64,000 bases of DNA from Tetrahymena elliotti 4EA (GCA_000231825.2 JH720302.1:953258-1017257); one strand, 5' to 3'. Positions 12,249 to 26,300 are shown, counted from the stretch's first letter. A program made the numbers and translations. The notes: a model not told the origin generated them from the letters alone.

Positions 12249-15200
12249 TTGTATGAGGAGACTTTTAACTTTTATATTTAACTTTCTTTATAATTTGATA
12301 AACACGCTGGAATAGAAGGAGATTGATTTTGTTTAATTATTTTTTTCTTTATTCTTTTGTTTGTTTTCTAATTTTAATATTGTTGCTGTTCTTCGTTCTT
12401 AAAAAAATTATAATCAAAGCGCACTGCACCGAAAATTTATTGAATATAAATAGTCTCTGGGAGTGAAGGATTTTACTATTGATTTATCAATCAATTTATT
12501 TATTAAATAATTAATTAATTTGTTTGTTTGTTTATTTTTTGTTATTATCTTTATTATCTGTATTTATTTATAGTCTATATTTTGATATAATAATTTTTAT
12601 CAATCCTTTTGTTTATTTCACAAATAAATATTATCAAATCGATCAATCTATCAATATCAAGAGAGCGAATAAGTTAGTGAGTGAGTGAGTGAGCAAGTAA
12701 AATATTGATACACTTTATTTGAAATTATATTGAGACCAAATTAAAATAAAATAAAGTCAGTCTTCCAAATATTTTTCAATTCAAAATTTTGTTCTGAATA
12801 TTCTTATTTCTTTTTTATTTTTTTTGAAAACCAAAAACAATCTATGCGAATCAAAATTTAAGTTTATCTGAAATGATTTTCAAATCAAAATAATTGTTTT
12901 TTGTATGTAATTAGCTTCTTTGCTTTTTTGTTCGTATGTTTGTTTTGTTAATTTTTCGAACTCTTTTTTTAATTAATTTTTTGTTAATTATTTTTTGCTT
13001 TTTCATTATAAATGCAAATAATCTTTGATTGATTTCAACTATCCTTTTTTTCAATCACATATTCATTCATTCACTCATACAGTTTCTCTTATTTTTAAAT
13101 TTTTCTTATGAATATGATGTTCATTTCCTGTTAATATTTAATGTTAATTAATATCATCGCTTAGTTTTAATTTACTATTTTTATCTTGCATTTTTTATTT
13201 CAATACAATCATTAAATCAAAAAACAAAACTTAATGTTTTCTACCATCATTCATTCATTTATTTTAGAAGGAAAAATAATACTGATAAAATATTGTAGCA
13301 ATTTAAGAGTTAAAAAATGCAACTTTAATAATTTTCTATTTTATCAATCAACTTAATTCTTTGTTTATTTGTTATTCATTTATTCATTTTCCAAACTTTC
13401 TGCTTAAATAAAATTAATCAGCAATTTCGAGAACCCTCCTCAATTAAGACAAAGTCTAAATATTTTTACATAATTTGACTGATTAGATTGGATTGGACAT
13501 ACTTACTTATGAACAAAAAAGAAAATTAATTAATTACTAAATATAAAATTTGGTCATTTCAATTGATTGATTGATTGACTGACTGACTGATCTAAGTTAT
13601 ACTTTTAAAATGCTTAACACTGTAAATTTAAATATATATGAAGAGATAGATATTGCTTGCTACTTTTAAATTTCAAGATCAACGTTAATTTATGAAACTC
13701 TCTATTCTTTTATAGCCTGATTTAAATTATTTTTACAACCGTTTTGTTATTTCTAGACAAATTAATAGAAAGACAAATTTATTCTAATTAAAAAATACTT
13801 TTTGGTAGTTAAATATTTCACTGAATAATTTATTTGTGGATTTAGTACCCCAATATAAAATGATTCAAAATCAGTCAATAGAAAATATATTTCAAAAAAA
13901 ATATCTTAGTAAAAGTAAAAAATTTAAATTAATTCAATATTTATAATTTATTTATGAACAAATATTTCAAAAGCAACTCATTTACTCATCTAAAATATTT
14001 TTGATCAATTATTTTCAGAAATATTTTTTACATTTCTTCAATATAAAATTTGTATTTGTTTACATTTTGTTCTAAACAAGGTTTTTCTATGAGAACATTT
14101 AACATCAAAACATGGAAGAGAAAAATACAATAACTAGAATGAAAGGAATTCTATACTAATTTAAATGATCTTTTTAAATTTACTTTACTATTTGTGAGAA
14201 AGAAATTTTGGAGCTGTTTGTCTGTCATTCAATAAATAAAAATAATTAAGTAAAAAAATAAATGAAACTGAAAAATTAGTACTAAAAATTTATTATAAAA
14301 GGTGTTTGATTGAGACTAGATACACACATTTACTATTTTAAAATTATGTAATCTAAAAAAAAAGCGATTTTACACTAGTGTAATTTTTTTGATTGTTTTA
14401 TTCTTTTTAATTGCTCAAATTTTTACTTTTTTTCTTTTTGTTTTATAGAAAAAAACTAAATTTTTAAGGTTAAATTTAACAATATTTTATGAAAAATGAT
14501 TTTACTTAGAAACACTTCAAGTTTTTAAGCTAGACTTATGTTTTAGTTTACAACATTTTGTTTAAACAAAAAGAATCTATTTCAGATTAATGAGATGCTA
14601 AATGTAATTTTTTGAGAGCGATTTGTAACCTATGTACTAATCTGGAAAATAATAATATTTGAATCACTTATCAAGATTTTTAAAAAAATCTATTTGATAT
14701 ATTTTAATTAGTTAATATGATAAAGAAAGTAATTTTTAAAATTTCACAAAGGCCAAATTCGAGACGATCTGTTATAAAAATTAAGTCTTAAAAATAAGCT
14801 TAATAAAGACCTATTGAAACTGTTTCTATATTAAAAAGCGTTGCTAATAGGAAAATAACGCTATTAATTTATAATAAATACATACATACTTGACTTATTT
14901 TGATTGATACAATTAAATCAATATTGTCTATTGCAATATGTCTATTTTAGAATTATCTAATCCAAATTTATTTTGTCATATTTTTTGTAATAAAAATATT
15001 ATGTTGTTAGAAAACACAAGTGTAAACAACTTAAATACTTCAATAAAATTATTTTTATTCTCTCATCCTTGAATAAAGAAAAATTATATCCAATATTTGT
15101 AGAAAAAATTAACTTTTAAAAGAAAATTTATGAAATTAAATGCATTTGATATTTTGGGTAGAAAAAATGAAAAATTAATTTTAAAAATAAATTATTAAAA

Positions 15201-18200
15201 AATAAAATCATTCTCAAAATGCTTATTTAAAATTAATAAGAACCAATAGAAAGAAGGAATTTATATAAAAAATAATTTAAATATATTTTTATATCTTATT
15301 TTATGAGCTTTAAATATGGTGTAAATAATGTGCTGAGTAATTTAAAGAAATACTTTGTAACAAAAAAGGTAACTTATTGGGAAAAAAATTCATTTAAAAT
15401 TCAAGAAAAGTTACAAAAAAACAAAAAAAAAGCTAAAAATATATTAAGTGATTGAAGTAAATATTATAAAAGACTATAAATAAAATAAAATAGATGAATA
15501 AAATCTAAATATCAAGGTGGTGAAAATAAAACCCAACGTATGTTAGTTAACATATGCCAAATACTTTTCACAAAAAATAGGCAGCTTATTTACTAAAATA
15601 TTTAAAATATAGACGAAAAATGAATGAAAAGTTATAAAAATAAATGAAAAAAGAGTGAAAAATAAATTGATTTAATCAAATGAATTAATTTTAAAAAATG
15701 TAAATCAAATAGAATAGACTCGATTTATTAAAACATGATGAAAAAACAATTAATATTTTGAATGAAAAAACAATTAATATTTTGAATGAAAAAAGGTAAC
15801 TTAAAAGGTTAAATACTTCAAAACATCAGTTGCAACTGACTGCACCAAAAGTTGTTTAAAAAAAGAAATGAAATGAAAAAGATATAAAAATAAATTAAAC
15901 TTGACTGTAATTAAAACTAAATTTAGAATAGACTAATCAATTTTTGTGTTAACATTAATTGAAGCAATAAAAATTATTAAAAGAATTATATAAAGTGGAT
16001 AGTTTCTAAATGTTAATAATTAGTTAGATTAATTGATTGTCTAACTAATAGATTCCATTCTGTAGATAAATTCGTTTGATTGAAAGAAAGTAACAAAAAA
16101 TTATAATCATCTATAATTATATTCGGATACATCATTTCTTTCTTTTATAAATCCAATTTAATTTGAAAATAGACAAATTATGGATGAATATATTTGAGCT
16201 CTTAAAATTAATATACAAACTACCACATAATTTTTAATAATGCAACTTTCAATGCAAAGAATTGTATAATCAGGCTATTACATCCAGCTTTATTAATCTA
16301 TTCTAATAATTATAATTGCACTATAAAATTGTTCATAATTCATATTTTTAACAGTTGCACTTATTCTTTCTATAATAGAAATACTTATATCATGTATAAA
16401 ACAACAACTAAAATACCTATGAATTACATTAATTTAAATTTTTAAAAACTATTAATTATTAATAGTGAACACATCAGTAGTATTTAATTCATTTGACTAC
16501 TAAATACTATTTTTTAGATTATGAAACTAACTATTCAATGTTTAGAACTGCAAAAAATATCTATATTTTAGTAATTTTTCTAATAATAATAATGATGATG
16601 ATGATGGCACTACCAAATCTTTGATTATTAATATTTTTATTATTTTGCACATATTATTTCTTTAATGGATAAATTTTTATTACAAATAAAACAAAAATTA
16701 AAATACCTATTGATTACATGAATTAAAACTTTTAAAAACCATAAATTCTAAATAGTGAATAAATTCATTCATTAATATTTAATCGTTTAGAACTAAATAA
16801 TATTTTTTAGATTAAGGAACTAACATTTAAATGCTTAAAAGAATGATAAATATTTCAAATTTAGTAAATTTTAACAAAAATTATTATTTTTTCCTATTAA
16901 TTAATTTTTTGTTTCATACAAATATTTAGTTTAATAGAAAATTCAATTTATTTTTAAACAATAGATAACTTACACATTTTAAAGGATGACTAATGAAAAA
17001 ATGAAATGAATTAACTAACACCTTTTTAAATTTAGAGAGATGATTGTGAAATAGTTAGTTCTATTGTATTTTCTCATAAATAGAATTTTTTTATTCTAGA
17101 GAATCTTAATATGAATTAAAAAAGATCAATTAACTAACAAATATTTACCATAAATATCTAATTCACAAATTAATCCATAATTTTTAATGCATGAAATTAA
17201 AATATAAATTTTTAAGGTTATTCTTTTAAAAATTAATTAAAATTTACTTCTTAAACGACAATTAAAGATATATTTTTACACAAAGATTGAAATTAAATTA
17301 CGCCTTTTATAAGATCTTAATGATTTTGCCTATTTAATATAAAGTTGTTTAGAAACTTAAACATAATTTTCCAACAAATCAAAATAATTTTTATTGTTCT
17401 AAGTTTATGATTCTAAAGAAAATTAATTTGATATACAGACAAATATAAAATTTGACTTTAACTCTTTTATTTAAATTTACAATTTTGAAATTGAAATATT
17501 TAATTAATTGTATCAAAAATGAATATTTTTAAATTATATTTTAGACTAGAAATAGAGCTATCTTATCCCTATTTTCTAATAAATAATTTTAATTTATTTA
17601 CCAAAAATCAAATCAATTAATTTTAATTTTAAAATTATGAATTCAATTTTCAAAATAATCTTCTTTAAAATTTTTTATAAATGTCTCTTAAGGATTGAAA
17701 TATTTTAAAGTTATGATTTTGCTTATTTCTTTTTGTAGATCAATTATATTTTACATTAGTTTTTTTTTCTTTAAGAGCAAAAGATAAAATTAATCTTTAG
17801 CAACCATTAAAAATATTTGTTTTTCATTCAATTGATTTAATTTTATTTAAAAAAGAAAATGAAAAAAAAAAACAAATTCTTAATTCTAAAAATTAAATTT
17901 TAAAACATATTTTTAGTTAGAAAAATAAAATATTTCATTTGAAAGTAAAAAACCTTATTAGATCTTTATGCAAAATAAATAAAATCTCTTTTTTTATGAA
18001 GGTAAACTTTGATTCAAATGGTTAATCTTGAAGACATGATTATAGATTAATAGTTAATTAGATATTTTTGAATTAATATTGATAAGAGTTTAGGTATAAT
18101 CATATTTCTTGAATAAAGTAAATAAACAAATACTAAAGATGCTAAAAAAAACCCAAGATTTTTTGAGAGAAGATCTTTAGGTTTTTTAATTAATTTAATA

Positions 18201-19608
18201 TTAAATTGGCCATTAATAAATTGAGTTGATTCTCACTTTTAAAAAAGATTTTAACTTTTTATTAAAACTTATCTTTTAATCTTATAAAGACAAAAATATA
18301 TATTTTATTTGAGTAGAGAATATGAAAATAAAGACAAGTAATCCAAAATATTCAAAATGCGAAAGACTCAACAAATTAAAATGAAACAATTATAAAATAA
18401 ATATTTTAAATAAAAAAAGTAACTTTGATATTTAAAATTATCATTTACAATATGTTTTTTTGCTTCTATCTTCTAAATTTGATTTCAAAATAGACCAAAC
18501 AGTATTTTATTTATGAGCTAATAAAATATCTTGAGAACCATATGATTTTAATTGTGTAACTTTTTCTGAAAAAAATTAGACCATTAAATCAAGCCAAAGG
18601 TCAGTTTAAAAATATAAAAATTTATACCTAATTTTTTATTTGCCCCTCTTAATCATATTCAAGTAATTAGAGTATTACTTTTCTAAAATATAGAGTATTT
18701 TATAAGATTTCTTCAAGACTGATTTATAGTTAACATTGTAAAGAAAAAATACTGTTTTTATTTTGGATTGATTAATATTTTATTAAAACTCTAAATCTAA
18801 GTTAATTAATTTATTTATTTACATAAGAAAAAAAAAATTAAAAATAAAGAAAATTATTCAAGTTTTTAAAATTAAAATCCTAAATTTTAATTGAGAGAGA
18901 ATAAAAAAGAAATAAATAAAATTAAAATTAATTAACTCATAATCTTTCTGATTTAAATTTAACTTATAAATTATGTTTTGATTAAATTTGAATAATGAGT
19001 TTTTTTAATTAAAAAATTAAAATAAATTATTGATTAAATTTGATTAATTATTATGTATCTTAATTTATTAACTAGAAATGTTTTTGTAATAAGCCAGATA
19101 ACTACTTATTTATAACAGCCTTATTAAAAATAATAAAAAACAATAATTATTCAAATTCTTATTTAAATATTGATAGATAAAAGCTAGTATAAATAAATAA
19201 CTTAAGATACATAACTGTGATAAATATTTCTAGCTTTAAATTTTTGATGCGTTTTTATGCAAATTACTTAAGCATTAGGGTAGATTTTTTTATTACTCCT
19301 TAAATTTATCTAAATAGTGTATTTAATAAGTATTAAATGTTTGAATAGATGAAGGGAGAGTATAGAAAATTAAGATTATTACTATATCTTTTCATTAACA
19401 TTTTAAGCAATTACATATTTCAATTGAAATTAAGATTTGAATTATTTAATTAAATAAATAAAATTTTTGAATTAAAATAAATATTCAGTTGGTATAAAAA
19501 AATTCTTAGTTTTGTTTGGGGACAGTGAGCTCATACTCATAAATATTCTTTTGCCTATATGAGTGTACTTGAGAGAATTTCAAATTCTTTATATTTTATA
19601 ATAATAGA
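12249..19608. other. 7.4 kb gene desert
   Basis: No reading frame with gene-like residue composition was found on either strand. Visible items are tetranucleotide runs (TGAG near 12675-12700; TTGA/TGAC near 13560-13590), a perfect 14-bp palindrome at 14370-14383, a 24-bp direct tandem repeat at 15738-15785 and an ATA/ATG microsatellite near 16580-16606. It runs up to the left end of the transposon. Confidence 0.6.
15738..15785. repeat. 24-bp tandem duplication
   Basis: The unit begins ATGAAAAAACAATTAAT and is present twice head to tail, followed by a partial third copy (ATGAAAAAA). It lies in non-coding sequence. Confidence 0.85.
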
Positions 19609-19634
19609 CAAGGCGCGAAAAAAATAATTTCCTG
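19609..19634 (+). repeat. Left terminal inverted repeat
   Basis: Begins CAAGGCGCG, then an A-run and TAATTTCC. It pairs with the inverse complement of the right end with four mismatches over about 26 positions. Confidence 0.8.
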
Positions 19635-19839
19635 GATTATTCATTGTAATTTTAAATTAAAGAGAGATAATAAATTTTTTTAATTTTTTATTAATCATCA
19701 ATAAAAAATATATGCAAAGAATTAAAACATAATAAAAAATGGTAATACCATCAAAGGTTTATATAGGAATGAATAGTTAGTTATTCAGTGATTTTTGATT
19801 TTGCTCTTGATTTTAAGTTAAATAAGAAATTTAATACGA

Positions 19840-20797
19840 AGTTTATTTTTCTTCTTCTTTTGATAGGTCTTTGATCCTTCCTTTAAATTTATTATACATA
19901 TTAACAATTAAAAGCCTCATTTCATCAGAAAAGAATGATTTTTATGCAGATTTCCAGACATCTTCTTTAGTCATAATAGTTTTTCTTTTAGAATAATTCA
20001 TTTTAAATGAATACTCAACAATTTTCAATTAGGTTCATATCTGGAGACTGGCTAGGCCAGTCTATTATGCTTATCTTTTATTTTTCAATAAATTACTTTA
20101 CTACCTTAGAGGAATAAATTAAGCTGTTATCTTATTGTAGTATATTTTCATCATTAATAAATGATAATTAGGTTAAAAGATAGGATTAAAGAATTTCAAT
20201 ATAAGACTGACCATTCAAAGTACCTTCTATCTGAAATAGTGCCCCATACCATAATTTGTTTTCCACCATTATATATTTCTTTCAATCTAAAGTATTTGCT
20301 TGGAATTTTACTTCCTTTTGCTGCTCTAACAAAGATTTTCCCTTGTTTTTGTGGAGAAAGATTAGATTCATCAATAAAAATAATGTTTTCTAACTCATTT
20401 TAGGAGCATTCATACATATCAATTATCTAATCATGCCTTTAACTTATATTTTTATCTGTAATGTTTGGTTTTGAGGGTGAAATTCTTGCTTATTGACCAA
20501 TTTTAATGAGGATTAATTGAATGCATCTAATAGTTGCACCATTAGGATTAAGAGAGGGTAGTTTCGAAATATCAACTACAGTCAAAAATCTATTCAAGGT
20601 GGCAGCTTTTTTAATTTTTAATATTAACTCATCAAATAAAGATGCACAACCTCTATTATCTTTCAATCTGAGTAAATCCTATTGATTTATCTATTGGATA
20701 TTTCAGCACCTTCTTGTAATAGTTTTTTCTTAGCTTAGCTAGCTGATCTACCTTCTGATTTAAGACCTGTCACCTAGCCAATTTGAATTTGAGTCAT
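19840..20797 (-). pseudogene. Tc1/mariner (DD34E) transposase remnant
   Basis: This would cut and paste the surrounding element; it is broken here. From ATG at 20797 an N-terminal helix-turn-helix segment (IGQVTGLKSEGRSASQ...) runs to TGA at 20665-20663. The frame then shifts to DNRGCASLFDELILKIKKAA and onward to ENIIFIDES, which carries the first catalytic Asp, and MVWGTIS. A second shift near 20225-20235 leads to NILQQDN (second Asp) and DWPSQSPDMNLIEN (Glu, 34 residues after the second Asp). A TGA at 20017-20015 replaces the expected Trp codon after ENC, and a third shift leads to EDVWKSAQKSFFSDEMRLL. Several independent lesions mean an old, inactive copy. The 3' limit is approximate. Confidence 0.88.
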
Positions 20798-21030
20798 CTT
20801 TAACTTTTCTTTTTAATTATTATAATAGTCTTAAGATATGAAAAAAATTGTTTTATTAAGAAAAGAGCAAAATTAGATTTTCAAAATCAAGAGTTTCATA
20901 AATATTAAATATCATTGTGATCTAGAGGCTAAATTAAAGCATATGATTTTATTAACTAAAGTATTAGTTATATCTTAATAAAATTTATTCTTATTGGTGA
21001 ATAATATTGATAATTTTATTAGAAAAAAAT

Positions 21031-21056
21031 AAGGACATTATTTTTTTTGCACCCTG
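21031..21056 (-). repeat. Right terminal inverted repeat
   Basis: Read on the minus strand it begins CAGGGTGC followed by an A-run and TAATGTCC. TA follows immediately outside at 21057-21058. Confidence 0.8.
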
Positions 21057-21594
21057 TATTTAAATTAAATATAGAGGTCCTCTACCCAAGCAAGTGGTCA
21101 CACATTTTTTTAGGAGAGAACCATTATAATTAAATACATATATATATTTGTAATTTATATGGAGATGAAAAGAAAAATTAATACATTTTGATTATTTTTT
21201 TAGAATAGGTAAAATGAAAGAATTAGTAATAGATTTTCTGAAATTATAAAGAAAAAATTTTATAGAAAATTATGGATATTGAATACAAAGAGAATAGAGA
21301 TATGATATTTTACACAAATAATTCTTTGGAATTAATTAAAAAGATTTATTATTCAAAAATTTAGTAGATTCCCTATTTTTAAAAACTTTAGTTTTTGCAT
21401 TTTTGATATAATTACCAGTTTTAAAAGTTAAAACGTGAATATTTCATTAGTAGATAGGTTAGCAAAGACAGAATAAAATAGGAAATTAAGTAATTCATTT
21501 GATAAACAGCTGAAGGAGATATTATAATATTAAAAACCAAAAATAGAAGTTAGAGCCATCATTTTACTTAAAAGTAGAGTAGATAGATATAAAA
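21057..21594. other. Intergenic between transposon and RING gene
   Basis: AT-rich, with no supported coding stretch. It presumably holds the promoter and 5' leader of the RING gene. No specific motif was recognised. Confidence 0.5.
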
Positions 21595-23328
21595 ATGATG
21601 GGTATTGATTTTAGGATATTTGAATCTAGTTTGAATGTAATTTTATCTGGCGTTTATTTATATCTTGCTGTGCAATAGTGGGTACATAGTACTTAATCAG
21701 AAAATAGAGTTATGGTTTGCTTATTTACTACTCTTTTACTTGGAATTGGGCAATCATTAGTCTTATTCCGAGTTATTTTACCAAATGAGAGAAGATATGA
21801 TTTTTAAATAACTATAATGTATTTAATAATTCATTTGATTAATTGTTCAGATGTCTCAGAGCAATCAGTTTTTTCAATAGATTTTCATCTCACTTCACCA
21901 ATAGCATTTATAAAATATAGTTTCATCTTTTTTTACAGCATTCTTTTGATTAACTTAGTATATTATGCTTTTATAGTTATTTGCTTAATTATTATAGGAT
22001 TGATTAATTTAATATAAATATGGTATTCCTCTGAATCGATTGTAAATCGCGATGGTTTAACATCACAAGAATTTGATTCGCTACCTAATCATACTGTTAA
22101 AGCTTAAGAATCTTAAAATTTTAAAATTTCATTTGAATCTGGTCATCACAACCCTTAGTTAAATGATTGTGCTATTTGTTTATAAACTTTTGAAGAAAAT
22201 GAAGTAATGGTAGAAATTGTTTAATGTAGGCACTTATTCCACTCAGAATGTATAAAGGTTTGGTTTAAAAATAGTGTGCTTTGTCCCTACTGCAGAAATG
22301 ATGTGAGAAAGGCACTTTAAAAATAAAAGAGAGAAAAATAATAGCTCCAGCATGCAGGCCATTCAATCCTAGACAGGATAGTAGATTAGGCTGAACCTTC
22401 TTTTGAAATTGAAGAATTCATAGAAGAAAACAATCTCCGAAATGAATAGTAAAACCTTTAAAATATTTAATAATAAGAATAATAAATTTAAGTTATAAAT
22501 TAAAACTAACAAAATGGTCAATAAATTACTTAAATTAACAACCCTGCTGGAGGTAGAATTGTTGCAAACCCCATATTTTAAAATAATTAGAGTCATCAAC
22601 AACTGATAGAAAGAAACGATAATCTAAATCAAAATTCCCCCAGGTTTCGCCATGAAATAAGAAGAAATTAAGTAGCTGACAGCAATGTAGTTGTGTAGAA
22701 TCCAAGCAATCAACTTTAAATTTCTCAATCCCCAAGATACCCTCAAAATGATGATATTTTATCTAATTCTTAATCTTTTTAATATTAATATAACTAGTCA
22801 TAATAAAATTAATAATAAATTTTTTAACCCAATCAATACCAATAGCAGTAGTAATTTTAATTATAATCATAATAGCCCTAATAATACTAATAATTATTCT
22901 CATAATAACCAATTCAGCAATACTAGCAGTAGCAACAGTAGTAATAATAATAACAGTAACAAAGAAGAGTTCCTTTCAGGATAGTGGAAACCTCATCATC
23001 TGCTAATAAAAAATCTTCATAGGATAAAGGCTAAGCTTCTCATTAAAGAGCAAGTTCATTCGGAAGTGATGATGATTAGTTTTATTAGCATCTTTAGCAG
23101 TAGTAACTCAACTTTGAAATTTAAGTCAGAAATTCAAATGAAAGCTTTCACTCAAATCAAAACATTAATGCCTCACCTATTAACTACTATGCGGATGGAG
23201 CAGGGTATAGCAATAAAAATAAAAAATTATTAGAAGATTTTTCTTTTTACGAAGAACAAAAAATAGGTGATTAATATGAATAAAATTAAAAAAACGAAGA
23301 GCAATAAAAAGTAATAAATATAAATTGA
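21595..23328 (+). CDS. Multi-span membrane RING-H2 E3 ubiquitin ligase
   Basis: Predicted membrane-bound ubiquitin ligase; the RING recruits an E2 enzyme. Single exon, 577 residues, TGA stop. The first 150 residues hold about four hydrophobic segments, including VMVCLFTTLLLGIG and FIVICLIIIGLINLI. The RING-H2 follows with metal ligands C192, C195, C211, H213, H216, C219, C230 and C233 (CAIC...CRHLFHSEC...CPYC). After the RING comes a Lys-rich stretch, then a long Gln/Asn-rich region (about residues 270-440) written almost wholly with TAA, TAG and CAA, and a polar tail. The layout of membrane spans followed by RING resembles ER or endosome ligases, but substrate and organelle cannot be inferred. 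The start is the first of two adjacent ATGs after AAAA; an upstream start cannot be excluded. Confidence 0.9.
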
Positions 23329-26300
23329 TTTAATTATTATGTTTTCTTTAATTTTTGCATAGATAGATTTTGGTAATAAATAATAATAAACTTAAAGTAA
23401 AAGTAGTGTTTGTCTGTCAACTCTAAATAAACAAACAAAAAATTTATTAGGTTTTCTTCCTTTATTTATGAAAATTAATTTATATTTATTTATATGGTAT
23501 ATTATCACTCTATATTATCTTGTTTATTTGTAATTCCCTTAGTATGTTTGTTTGTATGTAAGTTTTTTAATATTTATCTTATTTATCTCATTTAAATTCT
23601 TTTTTCTTTGTTTTTACATAATATTTTTAAAAATAAAGTGGTTTATTGTCAACGTCAGGCAGATAATCAACTTCAAAGCATTTTCAATCATATTAAAAAA
23701 TAATATCCTGAAATGGTTTTAGGAAGTATTTATTGCTAAAAAATTTTGTTATGAATAATTATTTTATTTGGTTTTGCCTTTTGTAATTAGAAAGAATCAG
23801 AGTATTAGTTGAGTTTCATGAAATTATTCTTAATAAATAAAGTATAAGCATTTGTAAAAAAATTGTTAGGTTTTACAAAATATATAGGCAAAGACTTAAT
23901 TTTTCCTTCTCTAAAACTTGAAAAACATTTTAATGGGATATTGTAGCTAAAGTATTTGGTCTTCATTGATCCCAACAATTAAGTAGGTTGCTTACAACAT
24001 AAAATCTACCCATTATGCTTTTTTGACGAAAAAAATTAATGTTTATGAATTGTCAAATAATTTTAAGTTTTTAGGTAAAGATTATTGAATAAAAAATCAT
24101 AAAAATAATATGATTAATAATAAAGAAAATGATTTTTCTTTGAAATGTTGTTTGTTTGATTCAACAATTAGATAGAGAATTGGTTTTTTTTAGTATTTCA
24201 ATTATAAATATTAAGAAATACAAACAAATTTTTTAAGAATACAAGAAATTTAAAAAGTAAATAATTTTTTAATTAGCTCAGTCAGTAGATTTAGTGTAAC
24301 TTGGGAATAGAAAACTAAATTTAAATTTCTTAACCTATTCTTATAAAATAGACAGATCGTTTTCTTGCCATCTTTTAAGAAATTAATTTAAAATTGCGAA
24401 TTTACAATTTTCATTTTTAAGGGTTTTGCTAGCAATAAATAAAAAATTATGTTTTTTTAATATAGACAAAATCCTTTTAAATTTTCAATTAATAACTTTT
24501 TAAATGTTTATGGAATACAAAAACATGCTTAGGTATAATTATGATAGTATTTTTACTCAAAAATTCAATAAAAAAAATATTTTTATAAATTTAAAACTAA
24601 AATTTAACAAGATCGTTCAAATCAATCAACCAACTAACCAACCAAGCTTGCTGACGTATTTTAAAATTAATTTAAATTTACTGATTAAAATTTTATAAAT
24701 GTCATAGACAGTTTTTAGAAATCCCCCTGAGACCTTTACTTAAATTTTGTTAACTCAAGTTGTTATTCTTTCATTTTTTTAAAATATTTTCTTTTAAATT
24801 TTAAAGAAAACTATTATTTTAAAGCCATTATTTTTGATATTTTTTTTTTGCAAATGCTTCAAAATTTTGGTAGATAATCTATTTAATTATATACCAGTGC
24901 AATTCATTAATATCAGAAAAATTTAAAAGAATAGTTAATTGATTTTGCAAAGCAAGTGAAGATTGATTAAATTGACTTTAATTACCCAATTTTTAATAAA
25001 GCGATATTTATTTTGATCCTAAATAATTAAATTATGATAACATTAATTTTTATTCTACTAGCTTTTGGCTATTATAAATAAAATAATTAAATTTCCCCAC
25101 TATTAAAAGCAAGTATTCAAAATATTTGAATGAAAAATATTCCATGAAACAGTTTTCTTCGAAATTTTTGAGTTTTGTTTTGTTTAAATAAAAAAAATCA
25201 AAATATTTATTGATGAATTTTTCAAACCAATCTTTTTTACTTCTTTTTATTTATTTGAATAGTGTGAAGATATTATTGAAAAATCTAAGCATTTAAATAG
25301 GATTTTTATTTAAAAATAACGATAAATAAAACTTAATGTTTGTCCTAAAAAATAAATAAAAAATGATAGAAACAGGTTTAAACTTGAGAAAATTACTAAA
25401 TTTTTAGATTGGCTGACATTTCAACAGTGATATTTTTTTAATATTTGAAAACTGTTTATTTGACATTTATTTAATTGATTTATTGTTAATGACTCAAATT
25501 AATAAATTTAGACTGTTTTAAGTAAATTTATTGAACTCAATCTTCCTTCTTTTTAGCTTATTAGCAACAAGCAAGAAAAAACTTTTAATTTGTAACTCAA
25601 ATTAATCGTTCGTTATTTAATGATTAAAGAGAAAAACATTGAATTATTGCTACTTTTGAAAGAGATTTTCATTAAGAAATTAATAAGAAAGACTTAATTT
25701 TTATTTGATTTGATTTGAATTTTCGTTACTCAGATTACTGTATCTTTGTATAGAATATGCAGAAAAAACAAAATTTATCAAAAGGAAATAATCACTAATA
25801 TCGCAACCAAAAAAATTAATTCTTGGTTCTTTGTTTAGATTGAACAGCCTAAGGAATTATTATAATTCAAATGGATTATAATTATTTTGCTATCAGTTCA
25901 ACGCATTACTCTTGATAGTGGGAATAGAAAAAATGTCAAAAAATTATGATTCAGAGAAGGTTTTTTTGGCTATCACTTATCACCATTTATTACTTTATTT
26001 ATGTGGATGAGATATTAAATGCATGAAAAATATATTGTGAGCCTTAAATAAAATTTTGATTTAATATTATTTGCGTTATGAAATTAATCAAGAATTCTTT
26101 TCTTAATCAGGTAGGTAAAAGCTTAGAAAAAATCTTACAATATTTTATTACTTTTTTTGTTTCTGATTTTACAATAAGCTAAAAAAAACTTTGTAAAAAT
26201 TAAATTTTTTTTCACATTTACAAAATTCTTCAAACCTAGGAATTTAATAATTCCCATCCAAAAATACATTTTAAATACAATCTAAACTTTGTGGTGAGGG

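Larger units (their letters stand above)
19609..21056 (-). mobile_element. Tc1/mariner-type DNA transposon, degenerate
   Basis: An element of about 1448 bp bounded by imperfect inverted repeats. The left end reads CAAGGCGCGAAAAAAATAAT inward; the right end, read on the minus strand, is CAGGGTGCAAAAAAAATAAT. About 22 of 26 positions match, counting the flanking bases. The right end is followed by TA, the usual target duplication of this superfamily; the left flank has GA, which may be a mutated TA. The inside carries a broken DD34E transposase on the minus strand. The coding remnant uses TAA/TAG as Gln, so the element has lived in a genome with this code. Confidence 0.85.

Noticed and set aside
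14370..14383. Perfect 14-bp palindrome TTACACTAGTGTAA
   Set aside because: Isolated in a gene desert with no paired copy; chance is plausible in AT-rich DNA.
15539..15555. Short hairpin (TATGTTA...TAACATA)
   Set aside because: Too short and not placed at a gene end; no terminator-like role is expected in this type of genome.
20161..20403. 80-residue plus-strand frame
   Set aside because: It is the reverse strand of the transposase remnant, whose minus-strand frames carry the catalytic motifs.
24270..24345. tRNA-like A-box string (TTAGCTCAGTCAGTAGA)
   Set aside because: No matching T-arm or B box, and no acceptor stem could be paired. Probably chance.
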